Shown: piece by piece, positions 7,998-16,575 of the stretch
Layout: every line of letters starts with the position of its first letter
Position numbering within the stretch: the stretch's first letter is position 1
Assembly (NCBI GenBank): GCA_009838765.1
Contig: VXQX01000040.1
Coordinates: 1 to 64,000 of the forward strand
Length of the DNA: 64,000 nucleotides
Reading direction: 5' to 3'
DNA from: Gemmatimonadales bacterium
GTDB taxonomy: Bacteria > Gemmatimonadota > Gemmatimonadetes > Palauibacterales > Palauibacteraceae
Translations under genes and position numbers: made by a program
The notes under the pieces: generated by a model
Databases searched by the model: none
What the model was told of the DNA's origin: nothing
The model's input: only the letters and a program-made list of their open reading frames with translations

Positions 7998-8780
7998 ATG
8001 ACGACGAAGAGATTCGCGTCGTGGATGACGGTGAGTGCGGTGGCGCTGGCCCTCACGGGGTCGGCCGCCGTCGCGCAGGAACTCAGCGAGGTGTGCCCGG
8101 ACTCGCCGGATATGACCGGCGCGCTATGGGGGCTCGTCTCGGACGGGGACACGCAGATGGGACTGCCCAGCGCGACGGTTGTCGCCAGTTGGGAGAAGGA
8201 CGGCGAGTCGGGACAGATGGAGGGGCAGACCGCGCTGGACGGCGGCTACACGCTCTGCTACGTGCCGCTCGGCGTCGAGATCTCGATTCAACCGGTGTTC
8301 ATGGGCACGGGAGGGGCTGCCCTCACGGCCAATCTCACCGAGGAGATCACCCGCCTCGACCTCCCCTTCTCGCTCTCCGATGTCGGAGGAGGAGCGGGCG
8401 GCGGCGGCGGCGAGGACCGCATCTGGGCCTGCTTCGAAGGTACCACGGACAATCAGATCAACCTCCAGAATTCGCGACTCCTTCGCTGCGATCCCGGCTG
8501 GGAGGGAATCGACCGTTGTCCGAAGGATGCGGAACTCGGCCAGGTGCAGGCGACGATTTCGGGCGCAACCATCGCGGCCGATATCACCGGAGACCAGCGT
8601 GAAAGAGAGGAGCGGGAAAGGCAGTTGGCCGGGAGTTCCGAGTTCCGCGAGGCACTCGAGAAGACCCTCGAAGATGCCAGGAGGCTGGGCGCGAACGCGT
8701 TGATCAACTGGAGGCTGAACCGGAACTCGCTGACCGCCGAGGCGGTTACGATCTCGGTCGATCCCAGCACCTGCCGCTGA
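7998..8780 (+). CDS. Exported protein with carboxypeptidase-like and YbjQ-like regions
   Basis: A 260-residue exported protein not assignable to a named family. GCAGGAGGG lies upstream of the ATG at 7998; the leader ends V-A-Q. Residues about 30-115 look like a carboxypeptidase-regulatory-like beta-sandwich (A-L-W-G-L-V-S-D-G-D-T, then Y-T-L-C-Y-V-P-L-G). A Gly-rich hinge follows. The C-terminal part contains an Arg/Glu-rich helix and A-R-R-L-G-A-N-A-L-I-N-W-R-L, reminiscent of YbjQ/UPF0145 domains (G-A-N-A-V-x-N-V-R). Six cysteines suggest periplasmic disulphides. It ends four bases before the serine hydrolase start. Confidence 0.65.
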   Translation: MTTKRFASWMTVSAVALALTGSAAVAQELSEVCPDSPDMTGALWGLVSDGDTQMGLPSATVVASWEKDGESGQMEGQTALDGGYTLCYVPLGVEISIQPVFMGTGGAALTANLTEEITRLDLPFSLSDVGGGAGGGGGEDRIWACFEGTTDNQINLQNSRLLRCDPGWEGIDRCPKDAELGQVQATISGATIAADITGDQREREERERQLAGSSEFREALEKTLEDARRLGANALINWRLNRNSLTAEAVTISVDPSTCR

Positions 8781-8783
8781 TCC

Positions 8784-10835
8784 GTGACCCGCATGCACAC
8801 GCGTTCCGTTCGCCGTCCCGGTCGCCCGCTCGGCTTCGCCTTTTCCGCGCTCTGCGCCGGACTTCTCGCCCTCCTCGCGGCCGCGGAGACCGCGGCGCAG
8901 AGCACGGAACTCGAGGTCGGCCGCACCTTGCAGGGCACGCTCGCCGCGGGCGACACGGCGCGCTACACGATCGAGGCGGACGAGAACGACTTCGTCCTCG
9001 GCGAGGTGGACCAGATTTCCGTCGACGTGACGGCGCGGGTCCTGGATCCCGAGGGCACGCAGGTCGGCCGCTTCGGTGGGCTGGGGCGCGGCGTCGAGCG
9101 CTTCGGCGGGCGGACGTCCGGCGCGGGCGTCCACACGCTGGAGTTGTTCGCGGCGGGGGACGATGACGAGGCCGGAGGGCGCTACGAGATCACGCTGCTG
9201 CGGCACGAACCCGTCGCGACGGACCCGGAGGAGCTCGCCGACCAGATCATGTCGCGCTTCGACGGGCCGCATTCTCCGGGAGGCGCGGTGCGCGTATGGC
9301 GCGACGGCCGCACGCTCTTCTCGAAGACCTACGGGATGGCGAACCTCGCCTACGGCCTCCCCTTCGAGGAGGACACGCGGACGAACATCGGCTCGACCTC
9401 GAAGCAGTTCACCGCCTTCGCGATCATGCTGCAGGCGGAACGCGGGCTCCTCTCGCTCGACGACGACATCCGGAAGCACATTCCCGAACTTCGGGAGTTC
9501 CCGCACACCATTCAGGTGAAGCACCTGATCACCCACACGTCGGGACTGCGCGAATTCCTGAACCTGCTGCGGATGACGGGACGCCGCCTCGACCACGGGG
9601 ACTGGATCGACCGCTCGGAACTCATCGACATCGTGCGGCGGCAGCCGGCGCTCCAGAACGAACCCGGCGCCGAGTGGAACTACAACAACACGGCGTTCGG
9701 CCTCGCGGCGGTCATCGTCGAGCGCACCTCCGGGCAGGACTTCCACGTCTTCATGCGGGAGAACGTGTTCGGGCCGCTGGGGATGACGGGGACCATGGTG
9801 CGGCCCTCCACGCGCCACATCGTCCCCAACATGTCGGAGGGATACACGCCGGGCCCGGACGGATACCGCCAGATCGGCGACCTCGGCGGCGCGGTCGGGG
9901 CGGGGGCGATCTACAGCACGATCGGCGACCTCCAGACGTGGGCCGGGAACTACGCCAATCCGCGGGTCGGCACGCGCGAGAGCATCGACGAAATGACGAC
10001 GTCCTTCGTGCTCAACGATGGGGAGGAGACGGGCTACGGATACGGGCTCAGCGTGGGCGAGCAGGGCGGACTCAAGCGGGTGAGCCACGGGGGCGCGGAC
10101 GTCGCGCACCGCTCGATGTTCGTCTACTTCCCCGAGATCAACGCCGGCCTCACGACCCAGAGCAATCACGCGCAGTTCAACAGCGGCGTCGCATACGAAC
10201 TCGCCGCGGCCTTCTTCGAGGACGCGATGGAGGAGGGAGAGGAGGATGGCGCGGCGGACGCCGGCGAGTTCGATCCCGCCGACTACGACCCCGAAGCGTT
10301 CGACGAGTTCGCCGGCCGCTACGCGCTCGACGCGGCGCCGAACTTCATCCTCACCTTCACACGCGAGGACGACACCTTCTACGCGCAGGCGACGGGCCAG
10401 CAGCGGCTCGAGATCGTCCCCACCTCCGACTCGACCTTCCGCCTGCTCGCGGTCGAGGCATCGGTCACATTCCTGAGGGATCCGGAGGGAGATGTCGAAG
10501 GGCTCACGCTGCACCAGAACGGGGACAACCACGCCACGCGCCTCGAGGACGACGAGGCGGCGGGATGGGAGCCGACGGCGGAGGACCTCGCCGACTTCGC
10601 CGGTCGCTTCTTCAGCGACGAGCTGGAGACGTTCTACACCCTCGCCGTGGAGGATGGAACGCTCGTCCTGCACCAGCGCCGGCTCGACCGGACGGAGCTC
10701 GAACCCGGTGAAGAGGATCGATTCTCGGGCGGCAGCCTGTCGTTCGCCTTCGAACGGGACCGCAACGGCCAGGTGATCGGCTTCTACCTCTCCAACGTCC
10801 GCACGCGCGACGTCCGCTTCGGCCGGGTGCGCTGA
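8784..10835 (+). CDS. Exported serine hydrolase, class C beta-lactamase fold
   Basis: A 683-residue exported enzyme. Order: signal peptide (to about residue 38), a beta domain resembling a bacterial pre-peptidase (PPC) domain (about 40-145), the penicillin-binding/beta-lactamase fold (about 150-480), then two DUF3471-like lipocalin modules. The catalytic motifs are intact: S-T-S-K with Ser204 and Lys207, Y-N-N with Tyr300, and H-G-G at 435-437. Such proteins are usually D-aminopeptidases, esterases or peptidases rather than resistance enzymes. The GTG at 8784 is four bases after the previous stop; an ATG three codons later is equally possible. Confidence 0.85.
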   Translation: MTRMHTRSVRRPGRPLGFAFSALCAGLLALLAAAETAAQSTELEVGRTLQGTLAAGDTARYTIEADENDFVLGEVDQISVDVTARVLDPEGTQVGRFGGLGRGVERFGGRTSGAGVHTLELFAAGDDDEAGGRYEITLLRHEPVATDPEELADQIMSRFDGPHSPGGAVRVWRDGRTLFSKTYGMANLAYGLPFEEDTRTNIGSTSKQFTAFAIMLQAERGLLSLDDDIRKHIPELREFPHTIQVKHLITHTSGLREFLNLLRMTGRRLDHGDWIDRSELIDIVRRQPALQNEPGAEWNYNNTAFGLAAVIVERTSGQDFHVFMRENVFGPLGMTGTMVRPSTRHIVPNMSEGYTPGPDGYRQIGDLGGAVGAGAIYSTIGDLQTWAGNYANPRVGTRESIDEMTTSFVLNDGEETGYGYGLSVGEQGGLKRVSHGGADVAHRSMFVYFPEINAGLTTQSNHAQFNSGVAYELAAAFFEDAMEEGEEDGAADAGEFDPADYDPEAFDEFAGRYALDAAPNFILTFTREDDTFYAQATGQQRLEIVPTSDSTFRLLAVEASVTFLRDPEGDVEGLTLHQNGDNHATRLEDDEAAGWEPTAEDLADFAGRFFSDELETFYTLAVEDGTLVLHQRRLDRTELEPGEEDRFSGGSLSFAFERDRNGQVIGFYLSNVRTRDVRFGRVR

Positions 10836-10910
10836 CAGAATCCGGGCTTCGGCTTAGCTTGTAGCGGAGGGCTGCCGGCAGTTTCAAACCGAAGGCGGGA
10901 GGCGTTCGCG

Positions 10911-13829
10911 ATGACGGGATTCGGAGTTCGTTTCGGTCGGGGAACCTTGGTTCTGGCAGCGGTCATCGCGTGCGGGGCTCTCCCCGGCGCCGCGTGGGCG
11001 CAGGGTCGAATCGCGGGCTCTGTGACGGATGACGCCACGGGCGCACCCCTGGCGGCCGTGCTGGTCGAGGTTGTGGGCGCGCAGGGCGCGGTTGCGGCGC
11101 GAGCCACCACGGGTCCGGGCGGGACCTATGCCATCGACGGTGTGTCGGCCGGCTCGTATTCGGTCCGGTTCACCGCGCCGGGCTGGGTGACCGTCGTCAT
11201 GGAGTCGCAGGGCGTCGCGGCCGGCCAGTCGACGTCCGCATCGACGACCATGGAGGAGCAGGCCTACGAGCTGAACCCGCTCACCGTGACGACCTCCCGC
11301 ACGTACGAAAAGATGCTGGAAGCCCCGGCGGCGGTGGAGGTCGTCTCGACGCGCGATATCGAGGAACGCCAGGTAACGTCTCCGATCGAACACGTGGAGC
11401 ACCAGCCCGGCGTGGACGTGGCCCGCACGGGAATCCGCGGCCGCACCGCCGTGTTGCGCGGCTTCAACAACGTCTTCTCCAGCCGCACGCTGTTCATGAC
11501 GGACAACCGGATCGCGCGGGTGCCGTCGCTGCGCGTGAACCTCTTCTACCTGAACCCGACGTCGGAACTGGACATGGAGCGGGTGGAGACTGTCCTCGGG
11601 CCCGGGTCGGCGCTCTACGGACCGAACGCGGCGGGCGGCGTCGTCCACTACATGACGAAGTCCCCGATTCGCTCGCCGGGAGCCAGCTTCTCGGTGGGCG
11701 GCGGCCTCCGTCAGCAGGGCGACGATGCGGGGCTCGGCTCCGGCCCCATCCAGGGCGAGGACGCCGGGCTGTTCCAGTTCGACGGGCGCATCGCGGTGGC
11801 CCCGAGCGACAAGTTCGGGTTCAAGATTTCGGGCCAGTACTTCGACGCGACCGAATACGTGTTCAACGACCTGACCGAGGCACAGGTGCAGGGCGCGGGG
11901 CAGGCCTGCATCGGAGCCGGGTTCGACCCCGCCTCGCCGGGCTGCCAGCCGTTCACGTCGGGACTCGACCTGACGAACCCGGCGGACCGGGGCATCCTGG
12001 CGCAGTCCGCCCGGAACGTGGCGATGGGGCGTGACGACGGACACAGGAACTGGGGCGTGGACGCGCGCATGGACTTCGAGCCGTCGCCGGCGACGTCGCT
12101 CATTCTCGCCGCGGGGCGCAACGTCGCCGCCCAGGCGACGGAGCTCACGGGGCTGGGCGCGTCCAACGTCACCAACTGGGGCGTCACCTACGGGCAAGCG
12201 CGGCTGCGACACAACGATCTGTTCGCGCAACTCTTCTACAACTACAACACGAACGACGAGGCCTTCCTGCTCCGCTCGGGCCGTCCGATCTTCGACAACT
12301 CGTCCCTGCTCGTGGGACAGCTCCAGTACCAGTCCCTGATCGGGTCGGCGCACCGGCTCATCTACGGGGTCGACTACCTGGGGACGAACCCGGACAGCGA
12401 GGGGACGATCAACGGGAAGTTCGAGGACGACGACGAGACGACGGAGGTCGGCGGGTACCTGCAGTGGGAGTGGGCGCTGAGCCCGAAGTTCGATCTCACG
12501 GGCGCCTTCCGGTACGACTACAACAGCAACCTCGCGGATCCCGTCTTCTCGCCGCGCGCGGCGCTGGTCTTCAAGCCGGACGCTTCGAACTCGTTCCGGC
12601 TGACGTTCAACCGGGCGTTCTCGACGCCCACGTCCACGAACCAGTTCCTGGACATCTCGGGCGGGACGGTCCCGGTCACCGGCACGCCGTTCTTCTACGA
12701 CCTGCGCGCCACCGGCTCCGCGGGCAACGGGCACATGTACATGCGGCAGAACGGGATCCCGATGCACATGTCGCCCTTCAACGTGCTGGGCGGCGGGAGC
12801 CCTCGGGAATTCCTGCCGACGACCACGGCGCAGTTGTGGGCCACGGCGACGGATCTGATCGCCGCGCTCCTTCCGTCGGCCGCTCCGCTGGTGCCGCTGA
12901 TCCCCGTCCCGTCGGCGGATCAGGTGGGCGTGCTGGCGCTGCTGCTCGATACGGAGGTCGCAGGCGGTGGCGCACCGCCGGAGGGGTGCGTCGCGCCCCC
13001 GTTCTGCGAGGCCGTCGACCTCGCGAATCTCCAGGACATCGAGGCGCTGGGGCCGACGGTCCGCAACACGTTCGAGTTCGGCTACAAGGGCGTGTTCGGC
13101 GACAACGTTTCCGTCGGAGCCAACGCCTGGTTCACGCGCTTCGACAGCTACATCGCGCCCCTCCGGATCATCTCCCCGCACGTCTTCCTCAACGGTCCGC
13201 AGCTCGGCGCATATCTCTCCAACGTGTTCCGGCAACTGGTGGGCGTGGCGTTCGCGACCGAGGCGGAGGCGCTGGGGACGGCTCAGTTCATTGCGAACCA
13301 GGCGGCGCAGATTCCGCTCGGGGCCGTGACTCCCACGAGCGCCGGCGGCACGGCCGCTGCGATGGTGGCCGGATACCAGGATGCCGGCGGGTTCGACGTG
13401 ATGGGGGGCGAGCTGGGCGCAGGTTTCCTCCTGAGCGACCAACTGGAGATGGCCACATCCCTCTCGTTCATCAGTCGAAACACCTTCGAGACCGCGGGCG
13501 AACTCCTGAGCGAGGTGTCGCTGAATTCGCCGACGGTGCGCGGGACGGCGTCGCTGACCTACCGGAACGACGAGTCGGGGGTCAACGGCGGCCTGCGCTT
13601 CCGGGCGCAGAACGGCTATCCGTTCAACTCCGGGCCGTGGGTGGGCGATCTCGAGGCCGTCACCACGCTGGACGCGAACTTCGGCTTCCGCATCCCGGGG
13701 TACGAAGACCTCTGGTTCCAGGTGGACGTGTCCAACGTCTTCGACCAGGCGTACCAGAGCATGGTGGGAGCGCCGGCGATCGGCCGCGTCGTGCTTGCCC
13801 GGATGCGCTGGGACTTCAGCCCGTTCTAG
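10911..13829 (+). CDS. TonB-dependent outer-membrane receptor with carboxypeptidase-like N-domain
   Basis: A 972-residue outer-membrane receptor for TonB-energised uptake. The order is: signal peptide ending A-W-A-Q; a carboxypeptidase-regulatory-like domain opening G-R-I-A-G-S-V-T-D; a plug with E-R-V-E-T-V-L-G-P-G-S-A-L-Y-G-P-N-A-A-G-G-V-V; and a 22-strand-type barrel ending M-R-W-D-F-S-P-F with the terminal Phe used for BAM insertion. The substrate cannot be read from the sequence; relatives in this phylum take up oligosaccharides, peptides or metal chelates. There is no SusD-like partner nearby. A strong hairpin lies just after the stop. Confidence 0.9.
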   Translation: MTGFGVRFGRGTLVLAAVIACGALPGAAWAQGRIAGSVTDDATGAPLAAVLVEVVGAQGAVAARATTGPGGTYAIDGVSAGSYSVRFTAPGWVTVVMESQGVAAGQSTSASTTMEEQAYELNPLTVTTSRTYEKMLEAPAAVEVVSTRDIEERQVTSPIEHVEHQPGVDVARTGIRGRTAVLRGFNNVFSSRTLFMTDNRIARVPSLRVNLFYLNPTSELDMERVETVLGPGSALYGPNAAGGVVHYMTKSPIRSPGASFSVGGGLRQQGDDAGLGSGPIQGEDAGLFQFDGRIAVAPSDKFGFKISGQYFDATEYVFNDLTEAQVQGAGQACIGAGFDPASPGCQPFTSGLDLTNPADRGILAQSARNVAMGRDDGHRNWGVDARMDFEPSPATSLILAAGRNVAAQATELTGLGASNVTNWGVTYGQARLRHNDLFAQLFYNYNTNDEAFLLRSGRPIFDNSSLLVGQLQYQSLIGSAHRLIYGVDYLGTNPDSEGTINGKFEDDDETTEVGGYLQWEWALSPKFDLTGAFRYDYNSNLADPVFSPRAALVFKPDASNSFRLTFNRAFSTPTSTNQFLDISGGTVPVTGTPFFYDLRATGSAGNGHMYMRQNGIPMHMSPFNVLGGGSPREFLPTTTAQLWATATDLIAALLPSAAPLVPLIPVPSADQVGVLALLLDTEVAGGGAPPEGCVAPPFCEAVDLANLQDIEALGPTVRNTFEFGYKGVFGDNVSVGANAWFTRFDSYIAPLRIISPHVFLNGPQLGAYLSNVFRQLVGVAFATEAEALGTAQFIANQAAQIPLGAVTPTSAGGTAAAMVAGYQDAGGFDVMGGELGAGFLLSDQLEMATSLSFISRNTFETAGELLSEVSLNSPTVRGTASLTYRNDESGVNGGLRFRAQNGYPFNSGPWVGDLEAVTTLDANFGFRIPGYEDLWFQVDVSNVFDQAYQSMVGAPAIGRVVLARMRWDFSPF

Positions 13830-13849
13830 CAGCCCCGGCCCGCGGTGAC

Positions 13850-13889
13850 GATGAGGGGGGCGGGGGCGTGACCTCCGCGTCCCCTCATC
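13850..13889. terminator. Hairpin between receptor gene and tRNA
   Basis: GATGAGGGG at 13850-13858 pairs perfectly with CCCCTCATC at 13881-13889; the GC-rich loop can pair further. It lies 20 bases after the receptor stop and 16 bases from the 3' end of the convergent tRNA gene. No T-run follows on the plus strand, so it is a bidirectional terminator candidate judged on structure and place only. Confidence 0.5.
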
Positions 13890-13904
13890 AGGGATGGGCC
13901 ATGA

Positions 13905-13989
13905 TGCCGGGGGTGGGGCTCGAACCCACACGGGGATGGACCCCCTCGGATTTTAAGTCCGATGCGTCTGCCTATTCCGCCACCCCGGC
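13905..13989 (-). tRNA. tRNA-Leu (anticodon UAA)
   Basis: An 85-nucleotide class II tRNA on the minus strand. The acceptor stem GCCGGGG pairs with CCCCGGC; the T arm reads GTGGG-TTCGAGC-CCCAC; the anticodon stem-loop is CGGACTTAAAATCCG with UAA at the wobble-to-36 positions (plus strand 13953-13955). A long variable arm (GGGGGTCCATCCCC) is typical of leucine tRNA. The discriminator is A, and the terminal CCA is not encoded. It reads UUA and UUG codons, which should be rare in so GC-rich a genome. Confidence 0.95.
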
Positions 13990-14105
13990 GCGCGTCGAAT
14001 CCCAAAGCTAACGCCTGGCCCGCACCCGGGGCAGAAGCGCCTCCGCTTGCGGGTGAGGTGGCGCCGGACCCAGCATGGACATGAGGATTTCGCCCGGAGG
14101 CCATC

Positions 14106-14765
14106 ATGATTCGATCCCTGACGCGACGTGACGCCGTCCGCACCTTCCCGGGTCTCGGCGCGCTGTCGATCCTGCTCCTCGTCCCCGGCCACGCGGCCGC
14201 GCAGGCGCATCCCAACCCGGCCACGCCCGACTCGCTGCGGCAGATCCAGACGATGGAGCCCCGGATCGGGCCGCCGGGCACCGAGGTCAGCCTCTACACC
14301 GAGAACATCCCGCTTCAGGCGAGAGTGGTCGTCGGCCTCGGAGCCATCGGCACCGGCTTCGAGGAGCTGGGAACCGGCGATCAGGGCGAGTTCGGCGAGA
14401 TCGGCGCTACGGTGAGCGTGCCGGAGACGGCGACGTGGGACCGCGCGGTCGTCTTCATCATCTTCAACGGGAACTTCGCGCCCACGGGACTCTCCGACCC
14501 GTTCCACGTGACGGATGAGGCCGGGCGCATCCAGCGCACCGGCTCGATCGCCGGACAGGAGAACGGCTGCGTGACGTTCGAGGATCGGGACGGGTACTTC
14601 TACACGCTGGCCGGCGACCTGGAAGGCGCGGAGACCGGGGATTACCTCATGGTCGAGGGGGCCGCGTCGCGGTCGGTCGCCTGCCCGCACGCGGACACGA
14701 TCGAGGTCGACCGCCTGGAGGAGACGGAACCGTTCGAGCGCCCCCGCGCCGAGCCGTTCCGCTAG
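14106..14765 (+). CDS. Exported beta-sandwich protein, DUF5818-like C-terminus
   Basis: A 219-residue exported protein. The signal peptide ends H-A-A-A-Q-A. The middle (about residues 45-140) has the P-R-I-G-P-P-G-T-E-V-S-L-Y opening of an IPT/TIG-like immunoglobulin fold. The end (about 145-200) reads G-C-V-T-F-E-D-R-D-G-Y-F-Y-T-L-A-G-D-L and L-M-V-E-G-A-A, a pattern of small OB-like DUF5818 domains. Two cysteines there could form a disulphide. It is monocistronic as far as can be seen. The role is unknown, and both family assignments rest on visual pattern only. Confidence 0.6.
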   Translation: MIRSLTRRDAVRTFPGLGALSILLLVPGHAAAQAHPNPATPDSLRQIQTMEPRIGPPGTEVSLYTENIPLQARVVVGLGAIGTGFEELGTGDQGEFGEIGATVSVPETATWDRAVVFIIFNGNFAPTGLSDPFHVTDEAGRIQRTGSIAGQENGCVTFEDRDGYFYTLAGDLEGAETGDYLMVEGAASRSVACPHADTIEVDRLEETEPFERPRAEPFR

Positions 14766-14810
14766 CCGCCGGCCGGCGTCGCCGGTAACCCCTCGCCGGT
14801 GCGGGGCGCT

Positions 14811-14906
14811 TCAGCGCCTGGACGAGCCGGTGACTTCGACGAGGAAGATGACGACCAGCGTGATGAGGACGGGGATGGCGAGGAGCCATTCCTGCAGTTC
14901 GGGCAT
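14811..14906 (-). CDS. 31-residue single-pass membrane peptide downstream of dut
   Basis: A very short gene: M-P-E-L-Q-E-W-L-L-A at the N-terminus, a continuous hydrophobic stretch over residues 7-23 (I-P-V-L-I-T-L-V-V-I-F-L-V), then E-V-T-G-S-S-R-R. The ATG at 14906 lies 12 bases after the dut stop, with GGAGAAG immediately after the dut stop codon, so it is probably translated from the dut mRNA. Length and layout fit a one-helix membrane micropeptide with a positively charged end. No family is recognised. Confidence 0.6.
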   Translation of the reverse strand: MPELQEWLLAIPVLITLVVIFLVEVTGSSRR

Positions 14907-14918
14907 CGCGTCTTCTCC

Positions 14919-15449
14919 TTATCGTTTGCCGGTGCTGCCGAGCCCGCCGGCGCGGTCCGTCGAGATCGCGACCGGCCCCTCCTCCCAGCGCGCGACCCGG
15001 TACCGGTGGAGGACGACCTGGGCGATCCGTTCGCCGTGTTCGATCCGAATGGGGTGCGGCGCCGAGTTCAGGACGAGGACGAACCACTCGTCCGGATAGT
15101 CGGCGTCCACGGTGCCGGGCGCATTGGGCACCGTGAGCCCGCGCTTCCACGCGAGCGAGGACCGCATGCGGATCTGCGCCTCGTAGCCGTCGGGCAGACG
15201 GGCGCGGAAGCCGGTGGGGACGAGCGCCCGGTCGCCGGGTTCGAGGGTGATCGAGGGGGCGCCCTTCCCCGTGGAGGTCGCGGTCACGGTGAGGGTCTCG
15301 CGGCTGGCTCCGCGATGGACGCGGACCGGACCGCACGTGAGATGCGCCCGGATGTCGTAACCGGCCGACTGCTCCGTGGCTCGCGTCGGAACGCGAACAT
15401 CGTCCGCCAGCTTCTCGAAGATGACGCGGGCGCCGTTGGCGTCGGACAC
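14919..15449 (-). CDS. dut: dUTP diphosphatase
   Basis: Trimeric dUTPase, hydrolysing dUTP to dUMP and pyrophosphate, which supplies dTMP precursor and keeps uracil out of DNA. All five family motifs are seen in order: A-G-Y-D-I-R-A (from residue 29), R-S-S-L-A, G-T-V-D-A-D-Y, E-R-I-A-Q-V-V and the P-loop-like G-G-L-G-S-T-G at the C-terminus. The GTG at 15449 is chosen because GGGAG lies nine bases upstream; an ATG at 15500 would overlap the FMN reductase and has no ribosome binding site. At 176 residues it is slightly longer than usual, from an insertion after motif 1. Confidence 0.9.
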   Translation of the reverse strand: MSDANGARVIFEKLADDVRVPTRATEQSAGYDIRAHLTCGPVRVHRGASRETLTVTATSTGKGAPSITLEPGDRALVPTGFRARLPDGYEAQIRMRSSLAWKRGLTVPNAPGTVDADYPDEWFVLVLNSAPHPIRIEHGERIAQVVLHRYRVARWEEGPVAISTDRAGGLGSTGKR

Positions 15450-15478
15450 GAACCCTCGCTCCCGTCTCCGTGAAAGAT

Positions 15479-16033
15479 CTATCGGAACCGACGTGCCCAT
15501 TCTGCGGCGGCGGACATGAATCTGTCGAGATGCCTGCCGGTCGCCTCGTCCGCCAGTTCGAGGTCGTCGTCGAACACGGCGCCCGCCGCCGAGAGGAGGA
15601 CGCGCGGCTGCGGCATCACGTGGGCGTTCAGCCCCGCGAGCGACTCGCGCAGGGAGCGCTGGGCCAGCGCCGTCCCCAGGCGGCCCGGCGTCGCCCCCAT
15701 GATCGCGACCGGCCTCCCGTCCCACGCCTGCGGACGCGGGGGCCGCGACCCCCAGTCGACGGCGTTCTTGAGCACGGCCGGCAGACCCCCGTTGTACTCC
15801 GGCGTCACCAGCAGCACGAGGTCCGCGGCGTGAACCGCGGCCTTGAATTCCGCCACCTCGTCCGGATCGCCCGCAGCCTCCACGTCTCCGTCGTAGAACG
15901 GCAGCCGCGACGGATCGAAATCCCGGACTTCGACGCCTTCCGGCGCCCGCAAGATAGCGGCCCGCAGGAGCGCCCGATTGAACGACCGCCGGCGGCAACT
16001 GCCCGCGATGGCGAGCACGGATACAGGATTCAT
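15479..16033 (-). CDS. NADPH-dependent FMN reductase family protein
   Basis: A 184-residue flavodoxin-fold flavin reductase. It opens with V-L-A-I-A-G-S-C-R-R-R-S-F-N, the phosphate-binding loop for FMN, and carries the family signature T-P-E-Y-N-G-G-L-P-A-V-L-K-N-A-V-D-W. It should reduce flavin, quinones or azo compounds with NAD(P)H in the cytosol. The start at 16033 puts the beta-1 strand at the N-terminus as expected; longer forms add a non-family Arg-rich extension. It ends 29 bases before the chosen dut start, so the pair is likely one transcript. Confidence 0.85.
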   Translation of the reverse strand: MNPVSVLAIAGSCRRRSFNRALLRAAILRAPEGVEVRDFDPSRLPFYDGDVEAAGDPDEVAEFKAAVHAADLVLLVTPEYNGGLPAVLKNAVDWGSRPPRPQAWDGRPVAIMGATPGRLGTALAQRSLRESLAGLNAHVMPQPRVLLSAAGAVFDDDLELADEATGRHLDRFMSAAAEWARRFR

Positions 16034-16093
16034 GGCCGGAGAGTGCATGGCGGCGGCGCGACGCGCAAACCGGGCGGCGCGGCGGTCCACCCA

Positions 16094-16109
16094 CGTTCCC
16101 GCGGGAACG
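16094..16109. promoter_or_regulatory. Second copy of the CGTTCCCGCGGGAACG palindrome
   Basis: A 16-base perfect palindrome identical to the core of the one at 239-256. It lies 60 bases upstream of the FMN reductase start and just past the break of the propeller remnant, so it could be an operator for the reductase-dut unit. Confidence 0.35.
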
Positions 16110-16139
16110 CGGAGGGACCTCGTCTCGGGCAGTCGCGGA

Positions 16140-16341
16140 ACCACTCCCGGCCTCGATCACCCACCCGGTACGCTTCCGGGAAGTCCTCGCTCAGGATTCG
16201 GTCTTCGAGCGGCAGTTCGATGACCGGCTGCGCCGCGGCGTCCCCGGCGACGCTCGCAAGTCCGGCCCACATGCAGGCGATCGCGGAGGTCCGTCGGCGG
16301 GTGCGGGGTCTTTCGTGCTTCGCCGCAGGCAACGTATGCAT
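16140..16341 (-). pseudogene. Remnant of an exported six-bladed beta-propeller gene
   Basis: A minus-strand reading frame starts at 16341 with M-H-T-L-P, a signal peptide ending A-G-D-A-A-A-Q, then P-V-I-E-L-P-L-E-D-R-I-L and F-P-E-A-Y-R-V-G. That is the usual opening of the large exported six-bladed propeller family of this phylum (V-I-E-L-P, D-x-x-F-E-E-V-Y-R-V-G). Likeness stops after about 65 residues; no propeller blades follow in any frame before the FMN reductase begins. It reads as a 5' stub left by deletion or recombination. The family call is by pattern and moderately sure. Confidence 0.45.
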
Positions 16342-16575
16342 CGACACAGAATCGTCCGTTTCGGGTGCGGTACAGCCAGCCACCACGACGCTACGAGGAT
16401 TCCGACTGATGAAAGAGCGTCCTATCCTGCTACACGCCGCGCCCGGGGTCTACTCCCTGCCGCTGCCCGTCGATCGCGCCGTCTCCATGGACAGCCGCCG
16501 GCCCCGCTCTGGTGGTGGGACGACGAGCCCGAGAGGCTCCCGGGCGTGACGTCCCGCTGAGGGGAAGGCGGATCG

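Noticed and set aside
8124-10673. 849-codon minus-strand frame
   Set aside because: It is the antisense of the serine hydrolase and lacks any domain; composition is that of a shadow.
10884-13931. 1015-codon minus-strand frame
   Set aside because: Antisense of the TonB receptor and it even runs through the tRNA gene; not coding.
16410-16549. Possible small plus-strand gene starting MKERPILLHAAP
   Set aside because: No ribosome site, no family, and the frame turns into low-complexity Arg/Ser/Gly; the region is disturbed.
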